The notes: generated by a model from the sequence alone, not told the origin. Counted from the stretch's first letter, positions 1 through 8,905 are shown. The stretch: 64,000 bases of DNA from an uncultured Prevotella sp. (GCA_905233165.1 CAJODL010000004.1:395436-459435), one strand, 5' to 3'. Numbers and translations: made by a program.

Positions 1-3000
1 AAAATATTTGCAAACTGATAGAGATTTTACGTTGGGAGAGAGCCCGTTTCATTTTTTCGGGTAAGAAAGAGCAAATAGAAGAATTATTTAAACAAAATAC
101 TAAGCTCTCCATCTCTGAGGCAACCTTACTAAACTTTAGCGAGGCTGAGACGCGTGAATATTTCAAGCATTCAAATCCGGAACTTGAGAGTGAACAACTT
201 AATACCCTTTATAAGATATCGAGAGGTAACGCACAACGCATGAGCGACCTTCGTACAAAATATCTGTTAAAAGGACGTGTCGAAGATTTGATGAATGCCA
301 ATATTGATGCAAAAAGCGACTTGAATAAGGAGGATTATGAACACATCAAGCACGACAGCGACCCTTTAATATTGCCATTGTTTGCACTGTTGGCTTATGC
401 AGATTTCCAGTTCAATGTGGACTTCGCTGCAAAGGTACTCGAAATACAAACAGACATTATCAGCACATTGATAACCCGCTATAATGACTATATCACTATC
501 AGCGACAACGGCATCATCAGCCTTTACTCCGAAAGCTTCCGCAAATATCTGTGTGAGCATTTGCATGAATACAAGCGTGACGTTGTGTTAGGCCAAATTC
601 GTGTTTTAGAGGGTATGAAATTGGGTGGGAACTACGCTTTGGCACTCCCAGCACTTTACAAGTCTGCAGGTTTGAATGAAAACCTAATCAAGTACCTAAG
701 TGCTGACAATATACAGAGCATTCTTGCTGAAGGTCATTCTCAGGCCGTCCTCAATGTGCAGTGTGGCTTTGGTTATGAGGCTTGTACTGCAATGCCAACA
801 AAATACCTGTCACACAAGTTTCGCTTTTCCCTCAATAAGGCGTCATCACGTGAGATTGAGCGCAATGAGCTATGGGATCATGAGATATCTGCACTTATAG
901 CTGTCGGTCAGCATGACAAGGCTTTGGCACTTGCTCAGACCGTCTACCTCTCTGAGGAGCGCCTGAAATGTTTCTTGATTATAGCCAGAAAGCCTCAAGG
1001 ATTGTCTGCTGACGACTATGCTTTGCTGAAAGAGAATATTCGACAATTGGTTGATGAAATACGGTTTGAGGACATCCCTGATAAGTCCATGGAACTTGCA
1101 AAACTGCTTCTTCCCATTGACTACAAGGCTGCAATTGGCATCGTTGATCGTATCAATAAGGCTCATATAGAAGATATCAACACGGATAAGATATTCTCTC
1201 AGTTTTCACTTTTTGAGCCTGCTGATCCTGAGGATGATGATGCACGCCGCGACTTAGCTCGCTCCCATATTCAGGATAGTGGCTTGCGCGAATTTGTCGA
1301 TGCCACAAAGAACCTTTTCAGCAAAGATGATGTTGATACCTTTCTTGATGAACTCAAACATCTGCCTAACTATGCTCAACAACTGCGATTGCTTCGTTAT
1401 TGGCTTCCTACCCACCGCGAGAAAGAAGACATTGGTAAAGCAGTACTTGAGGCTTTACGTCTTATTGTGGCCGACTCAGATACAGAAATGCCAAAAGCTC
1501 GTGAGTTGAATGATATAGCTCGCTTGATGGGTACAATGACAAAAGAGCAGATGGTGGAAGGACTTCGCTACATTAATTCCCTTGGTGACACTATCATGCG
1601 CCCCACCTCTGACTATGCAAATGCCATGATTACTGTTATTGAGGGCTGCCGTGATGTACTACCTGAGAAAAGTCAGGCACTACTCGAAGATCTCTATCTC
1701 TTTATTGACGACCTGAAGGATGATGGCATGTGGCTCACATGCATTGCCAAACTATTGGGACATTTCGACCGTCTTGGCGATGCCACTATGGTGGCTCGTA
1801 CCATCGGTAGCAAGGAGGAACTACGACGAGAGTTGAAGAAAAAGGCTATTCAACTATTCCTCTCTACGGCCTATCATATGAGGGTTGTAGAAGGACCCAT
1901 ATCTGCCCTCGTATGCACGGAGCCAGAACTAATAGATGTATTGATAGCTCAAATTAATACTGCTGAGAGGCGCAGCAGGGCTTATTCACATGCTGCTGAA
2001 CAGTATATCGTCCATGCCGAGCCGGAAAAACTCGACCTCGACTATTTCTTCCGCCTGCTGACAAAGGCTGAAGTAAAGCGTGGTGACTGCAGGAAACCGC
2101 TTGCGTTGCTTACAGGAAAACTCCTTTCTGGTGAGAAATATAACCACAAGGCACTTCTGCCGTTTATAAAGACCCACTTTCATTTTCTCGATAAACTGGA
2201 AGATGTATCACTGCAGTGCACTATTTCCATACAACTCTATCGATGGGCAGATCGTCATTTCCCAGATGATCCGTTTGTTGATGAAATAAAGAATTGTATG
2301 TTGTCATGGTGGGAAACTTTTAACCAGCGTCAGGAGAAGATAAGACTCGGCTTCCATATCGCTAAGATAGTTGCACGCCGCTCTAAGGAGGAGGCTGAGC
2401 GTATGATATCACGCTGCTCAGAATTGCGTCATCAAGGTCCGCTCACTTCCTCGTCTTGTGTCGATGCATTCTACGATAGTCACGGACTCTATATTGATTC
2501 ATTGATTACACTCATCAGTCGAGGGCTCTGCGACGATGATATCCTACAATCATTCAAGGAAGATGAGAATGATCTCGTATGCGAGAGTGAACAGGCTAGT
2601 ATGTGGGGAAGAATAGCTTTAGCATATCATCTGGCAGGCGACGAAAGAATGTTCCGTTCCGTTGGTGATAACTATCTGCCTACTGATTACAGTCACTTTA
2701 CACCCGAGGAACAGAAATGGCTTATCTATCATATCTCACCGACACTCTATCTCCGTGGACAGCAGAAATTCTTTAAACTCTTAGACTCTTATGATGATGT
2801 GTTTCGAGATTCCTGTCTCAAGCGAGTATGTGTGTTTGTCATTACGAAGAAACTCGATTATATTGAACTTGACGGTAAGAGTACTTACGAACTAGCTTAC
2901 AGCGACTTCAATGACCTTAATACGCTGATTGATCATTTAACAGAAGACAATGCGCTCTTCCAAATTGTCGATACTATTGCCCGAAGCCTGCGCTCTACAA

Positions 3001-4472
3001 ATCAGACGATTTCTCCTTTGAGTTCACAGCAGAAAAAGCTAATCCTTGAAACTACTACCGCCATAGTCGAGAAGAAACTTCCTGCCCCAGGGGGTATCAA
3101 GCATGAAGGATACAAGATAGCTTGTCTTGCCGTACTTGAATATGCCTCACGCATTTTCCAGCCAGCTCAGAAGGCTAGTTGGAAAAATAAAATAGAGGCT
3201 ATTGACAATAGGGCTGACCGTGCGTTTCTATATTTCTATATAGCCCCTTTCTTTGCTAAACACCCAGACAAGGAGGATTTCCTTCGCAAAGGTATAGAAG
3301 TGATGCGCGACGTACATTTTTCTTTCGATCGTCTGAGTCGTCTTGATATGGCTATCAGTGAGTGTGCCAACAACAATCTTAGTACCCTTCTGCCTTCCGT
3401 GGCAGATGAAGCACTTCAATGTCTCAAGGCTGACGGAACAGAGGAACAGTATGAGTACCTCTTAGACACTATTCACCAGTACAAGCCAGAATTAGCCGAG
3501 AGTATCATGGTTAAGCTTGATCAAGATCCGGCTCGTGTCTATAACAAACGGAAATTATTGAACCACCTTGAATCAGTAAAGCGTCTGGCCAAGGCAGGGA
3601 AGGAGATGAACTCTATCAGTGAACTTGACAAAGATGAACAGCGTAAATTCTTTGAGGAGTTACTAAAGAATCTTCGCAATGGAAAAGGACAGGTGCAGAC
3701 AGTTGATGAAGCGTTCTCACTTACCATGGGGCATCTCTACAACAATACCCTTTCTGATGCCTTTCCTGCCATTCAATACCTGTTAGAAACCATCAGTCAT
3801 CGTCAGAAGATGAATAAGAACTGTAAGGAACTTCTTCTCGCTATGCATCAGGTCATACGTTATAACCTCCGTGTGGTATTATCATTAGCAACCGACACAA
3901 AGGAGCGTATGGAGCAGGTGAACACGATGTTTTGCCGTAATCCTGCCACTCCTGATAACTATATCGGAATAGGTGAATACCACAAAGCTGTCGATTACTT
4001 GCTTAATTGGTATAGGAAATGCGGTTATGGGGAATTGACCATCATCGATCCTCACTTCAAACCTTCGGATTTGCATATTATTAAGCAATTAGCTGATGAG
4101 AATAATAACCTTACTATTCGTATCCTTACTCATAAAAATAAATATACAAAAGAAGATTATACTTCAGAGTGGCGAAGAGTCTCATCAGGGGTGAAGACTC
4201 CTGTTCAGGTTATGCTCGTTGGAGTTGTCGGCAAACCCTCCACCGGTCCTCTTCACGATCGTTATTGGATTTGTTATGATGAGGAGAGCGATGAACGTCT
4301 CGGTATTACACTCAATTCCATCAACGGAATGGGTAAGAAAGAGAGTTCTATCCAGCCAATCGACGATACGACCGCTCTCTATACCCTTCATTCTTACTCG
4401 CGCTATGCTAGTAAGAAAATAAAAAAGAGTGAGGAAAATATACTTGAATACGAAGACTTTACATTAGATTGA
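1..4472 (+). CDS. Very large NTPase-like protein with helical-repeat body and C-terminal PLD-like domain (5' end missing)
   Basis: The frame is open from base 3 to the stop at 4470-4472, so the gene starts outside the window and the ATG at 240 is internal. Bases 3-239 encode FIFSG and later KISRGNAQRM, which resembles the end of an AAA/NACHT-type ATPase module. A helix-rich stretch of about 1,200 residues without clear motifs follows, probably TPR/HEAT-like. Near the C-terminus (about residues 1265-1375 counted from the ATG at 240) come TIIDPHF, PLHDRYWI and GITLNSING. This is the layout of one phospholipase-D-like half site with HDR in place of HxK. The same HDR-type site recurs in the genes at 61519 and 63053. 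An NTPase, sensor-repeat and effector order is typical of NLR-like antiphage proteins; that role is inferred here. The ATPase core cannot be checked because it lies outside the window. Confidence 0.6.
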   Translation, partial: NICKLIEILRWERARFIFSGKKEQIEELFKQNTKLSISEATLLNFSEAETREYFKHSNPELESEQLNTLYKISRGNAQRMSDLRTKYLLKGRVEDLMNANIDAKSDLNKEDYEHIKHDSDPLILPLFALLAYADFQFNVDFAAKVLEIQTDIISTLITRYNDYITISDNGIISLYSESFRKYLCEHLHEYKRDVVLGQIRVLEGMKLGGNYALALPALYKSAGLNENLIKYLSADNIQSILAEGHSQAVLNVQCGFGYEACTAMPTKYLSHKFRFSLNKASSREIERNELWDHEISALIAVGQHDKALALAQTVYLSEERLKCFLIIARKPQGLSADDYALLKENIRQLVDEIRFEDIPDKSMELAKLLLPIDYKAAIGIVDRINKAHIEDINTDKIFSQFSLFEPADPEDDDARRDLARSHIQDSGLREFVDATKNLFSKDDVDTFLDELKHLPNYAQQLRLLRYWLPTHREKEDIGKAVLEALRLIVADSDTEMPKARELNDIARLMGTMTKEQMVEGLRYINSLGDTIMRPTSDYANAMITVIEGCRDVLPEKSQALLEDLYLFIDDLKDDGMWLTCIAKLLGHFDRLGDATMVARTIGSKEELRRELKKKAIQLFLSTAYHMRVVEGPISALVCTEPELIDVLIAQINTAERRSRAYSHAAEQYIVHAEPEKLDLDYFFRLLTKAEVKRGDCRKPLALLTGKLLSGEKYNHKALLPFIKTHFHFLDKLEDVSLQCTISIQLYRWADRHFPDDPFVDEIKNCMLSWWETFNQRQEKIRLGFHIAKIVARRSKEEAERMISRCSELRHQGPLTSSSCVDAFYDSHGLYIDSLITLISRGLCDDDILQSFKEDENDLVCESEQASMWGRIALAYHLAGDERMFRSVGDNYLPTDYSHFTPEEQKWLIYHISPTLYLRGQQKFFKLLDSYDDVFRDSCLKRVCVFVITKKLDYIELDGKSTYELAYSDFNDLNTLIDHLTEDNALFQIVDTIARSLRSTNQTISPLSSQQKKLILETTTAIVEKKLPAPGGIKHEGYKIACLAVLEYASRIFQPAQKASWKNKIEAIDNRADRAFLYFYIAPFFAKHPDKEDFLRKGIEVMRDVHFSFDRLSRLDMAISECANNNLSTLLPSVADEALQCLKADGTEEQYEYLLDTIHQYKPELAESIMVKLDQDPARVYNKRKLLNHLESVKRLAKAGKEMNSISELDKDEQRKFFEELLKNLRNGKGQVQTVDEAFSLTMGHLYNNTLSDAFPAIQYLLETISHRQKMNKNCKELLLAMHQVIRYNLRVVLSLATDTKERMEQVNTMFCRNPATPDNYIGIGEYHKAVDYLLNWYRKCGYGELTIIDPHFKPSDLHIIKQLADENNNLTIRILTHKNKYTKEDYTSEWRRVSSGVKTPVQVMLVGVVGKPSTGPLHDRYWICYDEESDERLGITLNSINGMGKKESSIQPIDDTTALYTLHSYSRYASKKIKKSEENILEYEDFTLD

Positions 4473-4518
4473 ACCTTGAAACGCATTAGCAACGCTATAC
4501 CCTCCCTCTCCCCAACCT

Positions 4519-4555
4519 CTAAGCTCCTCCGTGGAGCAGCTTAGGAGGAGCTTAG
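4519..4555. repeat. Perfect 12-bp inverted repeat (hairpin)
   Basis: CTAAGCTCCTCC at 4519-4530 is matched by GGAGGAGCTTAG at 4544-4555, with a 13-nt loop. It lies 47 bases after the stop of the large NTPase gene. No T-run follows, so it is not a classic terminator, although it could shield the 3' end of the mRNA. The core CTCCGTG-AGCAGC resembles the element at 7311-7370. Confidence 0.7.
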
Positions 4556-4633
4556 AAGCAGCTTATAATGAAAATTGATTTAGGTCAAAAATATAGTTGA
4601 TTCACAATAAAAAATTAAATTTCTTGTTATTTA

Positions 4634-4666
4634 TTTGCGTAGATAGACAAAAAATGTCTAATTTTG
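4634..4666 (+). promoter_or_regulatory. Bacteroidetes-type promoter for the AbiE operon
   Basis: TTTG at 4634-4637 and TAATTTTG at 4659-4666 match the -33 and -7 elements of Bacteroidetes promoters (TTTG and TAnnTTTG), with 21 nt between them. Transcription would start near 4672, about 20 bases before the AbiEi start codon, which leaves a very short leader. Confidence 0.7.
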
Positions 4667-4691
4667 CAAACAAAATAATGGATCCAAAGAA

Positions 4692-5498
4692 ATGGCAAGC
4701 ATAGCAAGCTGGATATATGATAAGCCGCTTAGAGGCAATTACACCTTCACACACGATGAGGTGGCGCAGGCATTCCCTGAGATGAGTGCCGGAAGCATTG
4801 CGCGTGCGCTGACCCGGGAAGTGAGCAAGGGGCGGATTATGTCGCCTTTGCGCGGCTTCTATGTAATAGTGCCTGATGAATATGTGTTGCGTGGGGCTGT
4901 ACCACAGCCATTTTACTTGGATGATATGATGCATCACCTGGGACGTAAATACTATGTGGCTCTTTTGAGTGCGGCAAGCTATCACGGAGCTTCGCATCAG
5001 GTGCCGTTGCGGTTCAGCGTGATGATAGAACCTCCCGCTATGCGTGATAAGAAGGGGGAGAAATATCTTACGCATTATTTCTGTAAGAGTCATATTCCTG
5101 AGGCATATGTGGAGAGACGGCAGACGCGCACGGGCTACATTAACGTGTCGTGCCCTGAATTGACGGCTGTTGACTTGCTGACGTATCAGGCTAAGACGGG
5201 CAGTGTCTCGCGGGCGGCCACCGTGTTGGCAGAATTGGTGGAGAAACTGGATTTTGGACGCTTAGGGGCTGACTTCGTGAAAGAGGTGCCAGTGACCAGT
5301 CTGCAGCGTTTGGGTTATATCCTGGATGAGGTGCTGGAAGAAAGGGAAGCGGCAGAGCCGGTATTAGGATTGTTGAAGTGTAGCAGTTCTGTACTCCAAT
5401 ATGTTCCCTTAAAGGCAGGCAAGAGCAGCGAGGGATGTGAACGTAATACTAAGTGGAAAATAGTTGTGAACGAAACCATCGAGATTGACGAGCTATGA
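4692..5498 (+). CDS. AbiEi-type antitoxin/transcriptional regulator
   Basis: This 268-residue protein has the AbiEi layout. An N-terminal winged-helix part (about residues 1-60, with FTHDEVAQAFPEMSAGSIARAL then RIMSPLRGFYVIVP) is followed by an antitoxin body with YYVALLSAASYHGASHQVP and ELTAVDLLTYQ. Family members neutralise an AbiEii nucleotidyltransferase toxin and repress their own operon. The stop overlaps the start of the next gene by four bases (ATGA), as expected for a translationally coupled pair. The promoter at 4634-4666 lies directly upstream and would be the natural site of autoregulation. The start at 4692 was chosen because an upstream ATG at 4678 is out of frame and runs quickly into a stop. 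Type IV toxin-antitoxin pairs of this kind act in phage abortive infection or in maintenance of mobile DNA. Confidence 0.88.
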   Translation: MASIASWIYDKPLRGNYTFTHDEVAQAFPEMSAGSIARALTREVSKGRIMSPLRGFYVIVPDEYVLRGAVPQPFYLDDMMHHLGRKYYVALLSAASYHGASHQVPLRFSVMIEPPAMRDKKGEKYLTHYFCKSHIPEAYVERRQTRTGYINVSCPELTAVDLLTYQAKTGSVSRAATVLAELVEKLDFGRLGADFVKEVPVTSLQRLGYILDEVLEEREAAEPVLGLLKCSSSVLQYVPLKAGKSSEGCERNTKWKIVVNETIEIDEL

Positions 5499-6298
5499 TA
5501 CCAGAGCGATATATTACAGAATGGAGTGAGAAGGCCCCGTGGGTGGTGAATAAATTCATCGAGCAGGATTTGATTCTTTGCCGTGCGCTGGTGTCTATTT
5601 ATAACGATACATTTCTTGCGGAGCATCTGGCCTTCAGAGGCGGCACGGCACTGGGTAAGTTGTATCTGAAGCCGCAGCCCAGATACTCGGAGGACATTGA
5701 TCTGGTGCAAGTGCAGGCAGAGCCCATCAAGGAGACGATAGACCATTTAAGGGACGCGCTGGCTTGGCTGGGTGAACCGGTGGTGAAGCAGAAGAAGCAC
5801 AACAATACGCTGGTATTCAAGGTACAGCCCACGGATATGGATGCGGGCGAGATTCACTTGAAGGTGGAGATTAACTGCAAGGAGCATTTCTCGGTATATC
5901 CAATGGTTAGGGTACCTTTTGCGGTGAATAGTTCGTGGTTCAAAGGTGCCTGCGATGTGCTGACGTATGAGTTGGCGGAGCTGACAGGCACGAAACTGCG
6001 GGCAGTGTATCAGCGGAGAAAAGGACGTGATTTGTTTGATCTGTGGAAGATACTGTCAATGCACCCCGAATTGGATAAAGGGAAAGTGATGGAGAGCTAT
6101 GAGCGCTATCTTGGCTTCACGGCATCACACTTGCCTACGTACAAGGAATTTTTGCTGAATATGGATGGGAAGCTACAAAATGAGGAATTCCTGACGGACA
6201 CGGAAATGATTCTTGGGCCACAGGTGGAGTATGACCCACAGGTGGCGTGGGAGAAGGTGAAGACAGAACTGGTGGAGAGGCTTAATCCTGAAGTTTGA
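5495..6298 (+). CDS. AbiEii/AbiGii-type nucleotidyltransferase toxin
   Basis: The protein has 267 residues. The nucleotidyltransferase signature FRGGTALGKLYL followed by PRYSEDIDLV lies near residues 47-72; the GG(T)xxxK and SEDIDL parts bind nucleotide and metal. A later YELAELTGTKLRAVYQRRKGRD carries the conserved K..RR.GRD block of the family, and DLWKIL follows. AbiEii toxins transfer nucleotides to RNA such as tRNA and stop growth unless AbiEi is present. The gene overlaps AbiEi by four bases. All key motifs are intact, so the toxin is probably functional. Its 3' end runs into a TTGAA-rich repeat (about 6287-6318) that continues to the start of the following kinase gene. Confidence 0.9.
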   Translation: MIPERYITEWSEKAPWVVNKFIEQDLILCRALVSIYNDTFLAEHLAFRGGTALGKLYLKPQPRYSEDIDLVQVQAEPIKETIDHLRDALAWLGEPVVKQKKHNNTLVFKVQPTDMDAGEIHLKVEINCKEHFSVYPMVRVPFAVNSSWFKGACDVLTYELAELTGTKLRAVYQRRKGRDLFDLWKILSMHPELDKGKVMESYERYLGFTASHLPTYKEFLLNMDGKLQNEEFLTDTEMILGPQVEYDPQVAWEKVKTELVERLNPEV

Positions 6299-6315
6299 AT
6301 CTTGAAACTTGAAAT

Positions 6316-7203
6316 ATGAAATTTGATAATAATATATGCGTTGGCGCAGGATTGATAAGTCTGGATGTTTTGATCTGGGACGGTCAGAGAGTACCCATAT
6401 CCTACTATGTGGGTGGTACCTGCGGCAATGTGATGATGATACTTTCCTACATGGGGTGGGAAACTTTCCCCATTGCTCGTTTGGATGGCACAAAAGATGG
6501 TGTGAGAGTGCTGGAAGACATGAAAAGGCACAATGTACACACTGATTTTGTTTCTACCCAAGACGGCAAGACGCCTGTGATTGTACAGCGTAATTTCATC
6601 AACAAATACGGAAATCCTACGCATAAGTTTGAATTGCGCAACAATATGGGGCGGTTCTATCTTGATTTCAAGTCACTGACGCTGAAACAGGCGAATGAGG
6701 TGATTGAAAAAATGGATTTTGTTCCCAATGTTTTTTTCTTTGACAGGGTTTCACCTGCCATTCAGAAGTTGGCTGAAACGTTCAAGGGAAAGGGTGCGGT
6801 AATCTTCTTTGAACCTTCCAGCAGAGGAAGAGATGTGAAGCGGTTCAATCAGTGCGTTGAAGTGGCTGATATCGTTAAGTTCTCGGATCAGCGCATTAAA
6901 GACGTTGAGCGGTTTGAAGATTACAAGGATAAATTGTTTATCCAGACACAAGGCGCAAAAGGATTGAACTACCACCTAAATTCCGGATGGAAGCATTTGG
7001 AGTCCATAGCCAATGATAAAGTGGTGGACACCGCAGGTGCAGGTGACTGGACAGCGGCTGCATTCATCAACGAGTTATTCAAAACAAGGAAAGGTTTGAG
7101 TGGCATCACAGCGGCTGAGATAGAAGACGCGTTGAATGAGGCACAGAAGGTAGGTGCGGCAAGTTGCTCCTACGAAGGTGCCCGCGGAATGATGCAACTT
7201 TGA
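6316..7203 (+). CDS. PfkB-family carbohydrate kinase
   Basis: This 295-residue cytoplasmic kinase belongs to the ribokinase/PfkB fold. YYVGGTCGNVMMILSYMG near residues 34-51 is the N-terminal sugar-binding glycine pair, and VVDTAGAGDWTAAAFINEL near residues 235-253 is the C-terminal signature with the catalytic Asp in GAGD. The substrate cannot be read from sequence. The gene starts 17 bases after AbiEii. The space between them consists of TTGAA-type repeat that probably also supplies the translation start context. The protein is slightly short for the family but both signature motifs are complete. The link to AbiE may be accidental. Confidence 0.85.
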   Translation: MKFDNNICVGAGLISLDVLIWDGQRVPISYYVGGTCGNVMMILSYMGWETFPIARLDGTKDGVRVLEDMKRHNVHTDFVSTQDGKTPVIVQRNFINKYGNPTHKFELRNNMGRFYLDFKSLTLKQANEVIEKMDFVPNVFFFDRVSPAIQKLAETFKGKGAVIFFEPSSRGRDVKRFNQCVEVADIVKFSDQRIKDVERFEDYKDKLFIQTQGAKGLNYHLNSGWKHLESIANDKVVDTAGAGDWTAAAFINELFKTRKGLSGITAAEIEDALNEAQKVGAASCSYEGARGMMQL

Positions 7204-7292
7204 AACCAGAACCTTGAACTCTTGAACTCTTGAACTAGCAGCATCGCTGCCTTGCCCCCTTAAAAACACCTATCAAGCACTCTTTTGTCAGC
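7204..7292. other. Short TTGAACTC repeat and AT-rich spacer
   Basis: Downstream of the kinase, TTGAACTC recurs at about 7214-7237. This is the same class of simple repeat as the TTGAA tract before the kinase. No gene or terminator with a T-run was recognised. Confidence 0.5.
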
Positions 7293-7378
7293 CTATAGCC
7301 TGCTTATAAGCTTACTCCGTGAAGCAGCCTGAAAGGAGCCTGAAAGGAGCCTGAAAGCAGCCTGAAAGCAGGCTATAG
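7293..7378. repeat. Inverted repeat enclosing four 11-bp tandem units
   Basis: A 13-bp inverted repeat (CTATAGCCTGCTT at 7293-7305 and its complement at 7366-7378) encloses four head-to-tail units AGCCTGAAAGG or AGCCTGAAAGC at 7326-7369. The sequence between (CTCCGTGAAGCAGC) resembles the hairpin element at 4519-4555. It could form a long hairpin. It may be a small mobile or palindromic element; no transposase is attached. Confidence 0.75.
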
Positions 7379-7463
7379 ACTTATATGTACTTCGCTGATT
7401 TTGGTTGTCAGTTTTTTATCTTACGGCTATTTCAAGTTGACGAGTTAATAATATAAGACTAAT

Positions 7464-7550
7464 CCATCATTCATCTTCCATCATACATCATCCATCATAC
7501 ATCATACATCAAACATCTTTACTGGACATTCTCCCATCGGGATTCTCTCA
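7464..7550. repeat. CATC-rich tract plus 40-bp module (copy 1)
   Basis: Repeats of CATCATCCATCATACATCAT (7464-7511) run into a module AAACATCTTTACTGGACA, then CATCGGGATTCTCTCA (7511-7550). The same combination occurs at 12583-12649, where about five in six of the module bases match. It is non-coding. Confidence 0.7.
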
Positions 7551-7609
7551 AAATAAGCCCATTTCATCAAAAATAAATCAAAAAAGAGAAATAATAATAA
7601 AAATTTTCG

Positions 7610-7639
7610 TAACTTTGCACGCAAAATAAATTATCTTTG
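7610..7639 (+). promoter_or_regulatory. Two candidate -7 promoter elements
   Basis: TAACTTTG (7610-7617) and TATCTTTG (7632-7639) both fit the Bacteroidetes -7 consensus TAnnTTTG. No perfectly spaced TTTG -33 element was seen for either. They precede the leader-like element at 7651 and could drive the polysaccharide cluster. Confidence 0.55.
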
Positions 7640-7650
7640 CATAGGAGTCC

Positions 7651-7753
7651 ATTAGAAAGTTGTCCTATCTCGACGTTTTCTTGATACAGACCAATGCAAG
7701 TGACACAGAAAAACCACGTCCCGACCCTAAGTTAGGGACACTCCGAGACGTGG
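7651..7753 (+). promoter_or_regulatory. Leader-like element (copy 1) with predicted hairpin
   Basis: ATTAGAAAGTTGTCCTAT, CGACGTTTTCTTGATACAG and the later CGTCCCGAC...AGGGACACTCCG recur at 44383-44479. In both copies GTCCC and GGGAC are 12 nt apart and can pair. In this copy an outer stem CCACGTC (7714-7720) / GACGTGG (7747-7753) and an inner CCCTAA / TTAGGG are also possible. Both copies follow a promoter-like box and precede sugar genes, so a transcribed regulatory leader is plausible. It is not a known riboswitch that I recognise. Confidence 0.5.
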
Positions 7754-7754
7754 T

Positions 7755-7791
7755 AAATGTGAAATGTAAAATGTAAAATGTAAAATGTGAA
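7755..7791. repeat. AAATGTGA/AAATGTAA tandem tract
   Basis: Units of about 8 bp (AAATGTGA, AAATGTAA) are repeated four to five times just before the four-helix-bundle stub. The same repeat type is found at about 42382-42435. Confidence 0.65.
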
Positions 7792-7797
7792 AGCATT

Positions 7798-7914
7798 ATG
7801 GAAGGTTATAAGACTTTCCTGGAGAATAAATGTATGGATTTTGCTGTGTGCATAGTAAATCTATACGAGCACTTAACTCAAAATAAAAACAGACCAGGGT
7901 CCCGTGATCTTTGA
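7798..7914 (+). pseudogene. Truncated four-helix-bundle (23S rRNA intervening-sequence-like) protein
   Basis: A 38-codon frame reads MEGYKTFLENKCMDFAVC and then IVNLYEHLTQ before a stop. This matches the first helix of the small four-helix-bundle family (usually 115-125 residues), whose members commonly begin with a F.FA..IV.LY..L pattern. The rest of the fold is missing, so the gene is a stub. An intact relative, itself carrying a repeat insert, lies at 40453-40899. The assignment rests on one helix only and is therefore tentative. Confidence 0.5.
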
Positions 7915-7962
7915 GTCTCGTGATTTTTCGAATCTCTTTTACTACTTATTATAGTTCATGTT

Positions 7963-8904
7963 ATGATTAGTTATTGCAGGCCTCTTTACAATAGGGATGT
8001 TGTATGGAATTTCATGGAGAATGTTTTAGATATAAAATCTGACGACACATCCTTTGTTACTACATTAAATAAAATAATAGAAGAAGAACGCTCGTCTTTT
8101 AATGTGGATGACACATTAAAAATCAGTGTTCGTAATCCTAACTATAGGATTAAAAAAGATAGAGATGTGCTAAGAAATAAAATACGTAATGAAATGCTGA
8201 CGTTAAAGCGTTTAGAAAAAGATGATGATGTAAAGTTGGGTGTAGGAGGAGGGCTACCCATCGATAGTAGCGTTTCTGCCGAGAAAAAAGCTTTTTTTAT
8301 TATGGGCTTACCTGCATCAGGAAAATCATCAATTTCAGCCAGTGTGTGTGATATGTATGGAGCTTTTTTGTTGGATGCTGATTTAATTAAAAGGAAACTT
8401 CCCGAGTTTAAACGACATAGAGGTGCTTCTATTGTCCATGAAGAGTCTTCTATTATAACTAATGGAGGAGATTTGGATGGAGAAAAGTTTAAATCAATAT
8501 TAGAATGTTGTTTAGAAAAGGGATATAATCTATGTATTCCTAAAATTGGGGCTAAAATAAGAAATGTATTGAAATTTTTGGACATATTAAAAAAATATGA
8601 TTACTATAATAGTATAATTTTAGTATCACTAGAACGTGAGAAGTCTGTAAGAAGAGCTTTTCAACGCTTTCTTAGAACAAATAGATATGTACCACTCAGT
8701 CTAATATTTGATGGATATGCTAATGATCCTATATTGTGTTATTATAGGTTACGTACATATTTGGAGGATAATAATAATAGATATTTCAACGAGATGATGG
8801 CTATATCATCGGATGTTGGTTATGGCGCTCCATTCAATATTAAAGATGAAAGGTTTGCTTTAGATATATTGTCAAAATATTTAAAAAATATAAAATCAAA
8901 ATAA
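7963..8904 (+). CDS. Zeta-toxin-like P-loop kinase
   Basis: The 313-residue protein has a Walker A motif GLPASGKSS (residues 115-123), DADLIKRKLPEF (138-149) and VHEESS (158-163). This order and spacing is that of zeta toxins, which phosphorylate UDP-activated amino sugars and so block cell-wall synthesis. The first 110 residues have no recognised domain. Zeta toxins normally lie downstream of a small epsilon antitoxin; none is seen upstream, and a 58-residue gene follows after one base. The gene is AT-rich like the polysaccharide cluster it opens. A function in UDP-sugar control rather than toxicity is possible but speculative. Confidence 0.7.
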   Translation: MISYCRPLYNRDVVWNFMENVLDIKSDDTSFVTTLNKIIEEERSSFNVDDTLKISVRNPNYRIKKDRDVLRNKIRNEMLTLKRLEKDDDVKLGVGGGLPIDSSVSAEKKAFFIMGLPASGKSSISASVCDMYGAFLLDADLIKRKLPEFKRHRGASIVHEESSIITNGGDLDGEKFKSILECCLEKGYNLCIPKIGAKIRNVLKFLDILKKYDYYNSIILVSLEREKSVRRAFQRFLRTNRYVPLSLIFDGYANDPILCYYRLRTYLEDNNNRYFNEMMAISSDVGYGAPFNIKDERFALDILSKYLKNIKSK

Positions 8905-8905
8905 T

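Noticed and set aside
4602..5093. Long reverse-strand frame over the AbiE promoter and AbiEi
   Set aside because: It is the complement of a convincing AbiEi gene and has no domain of its own.
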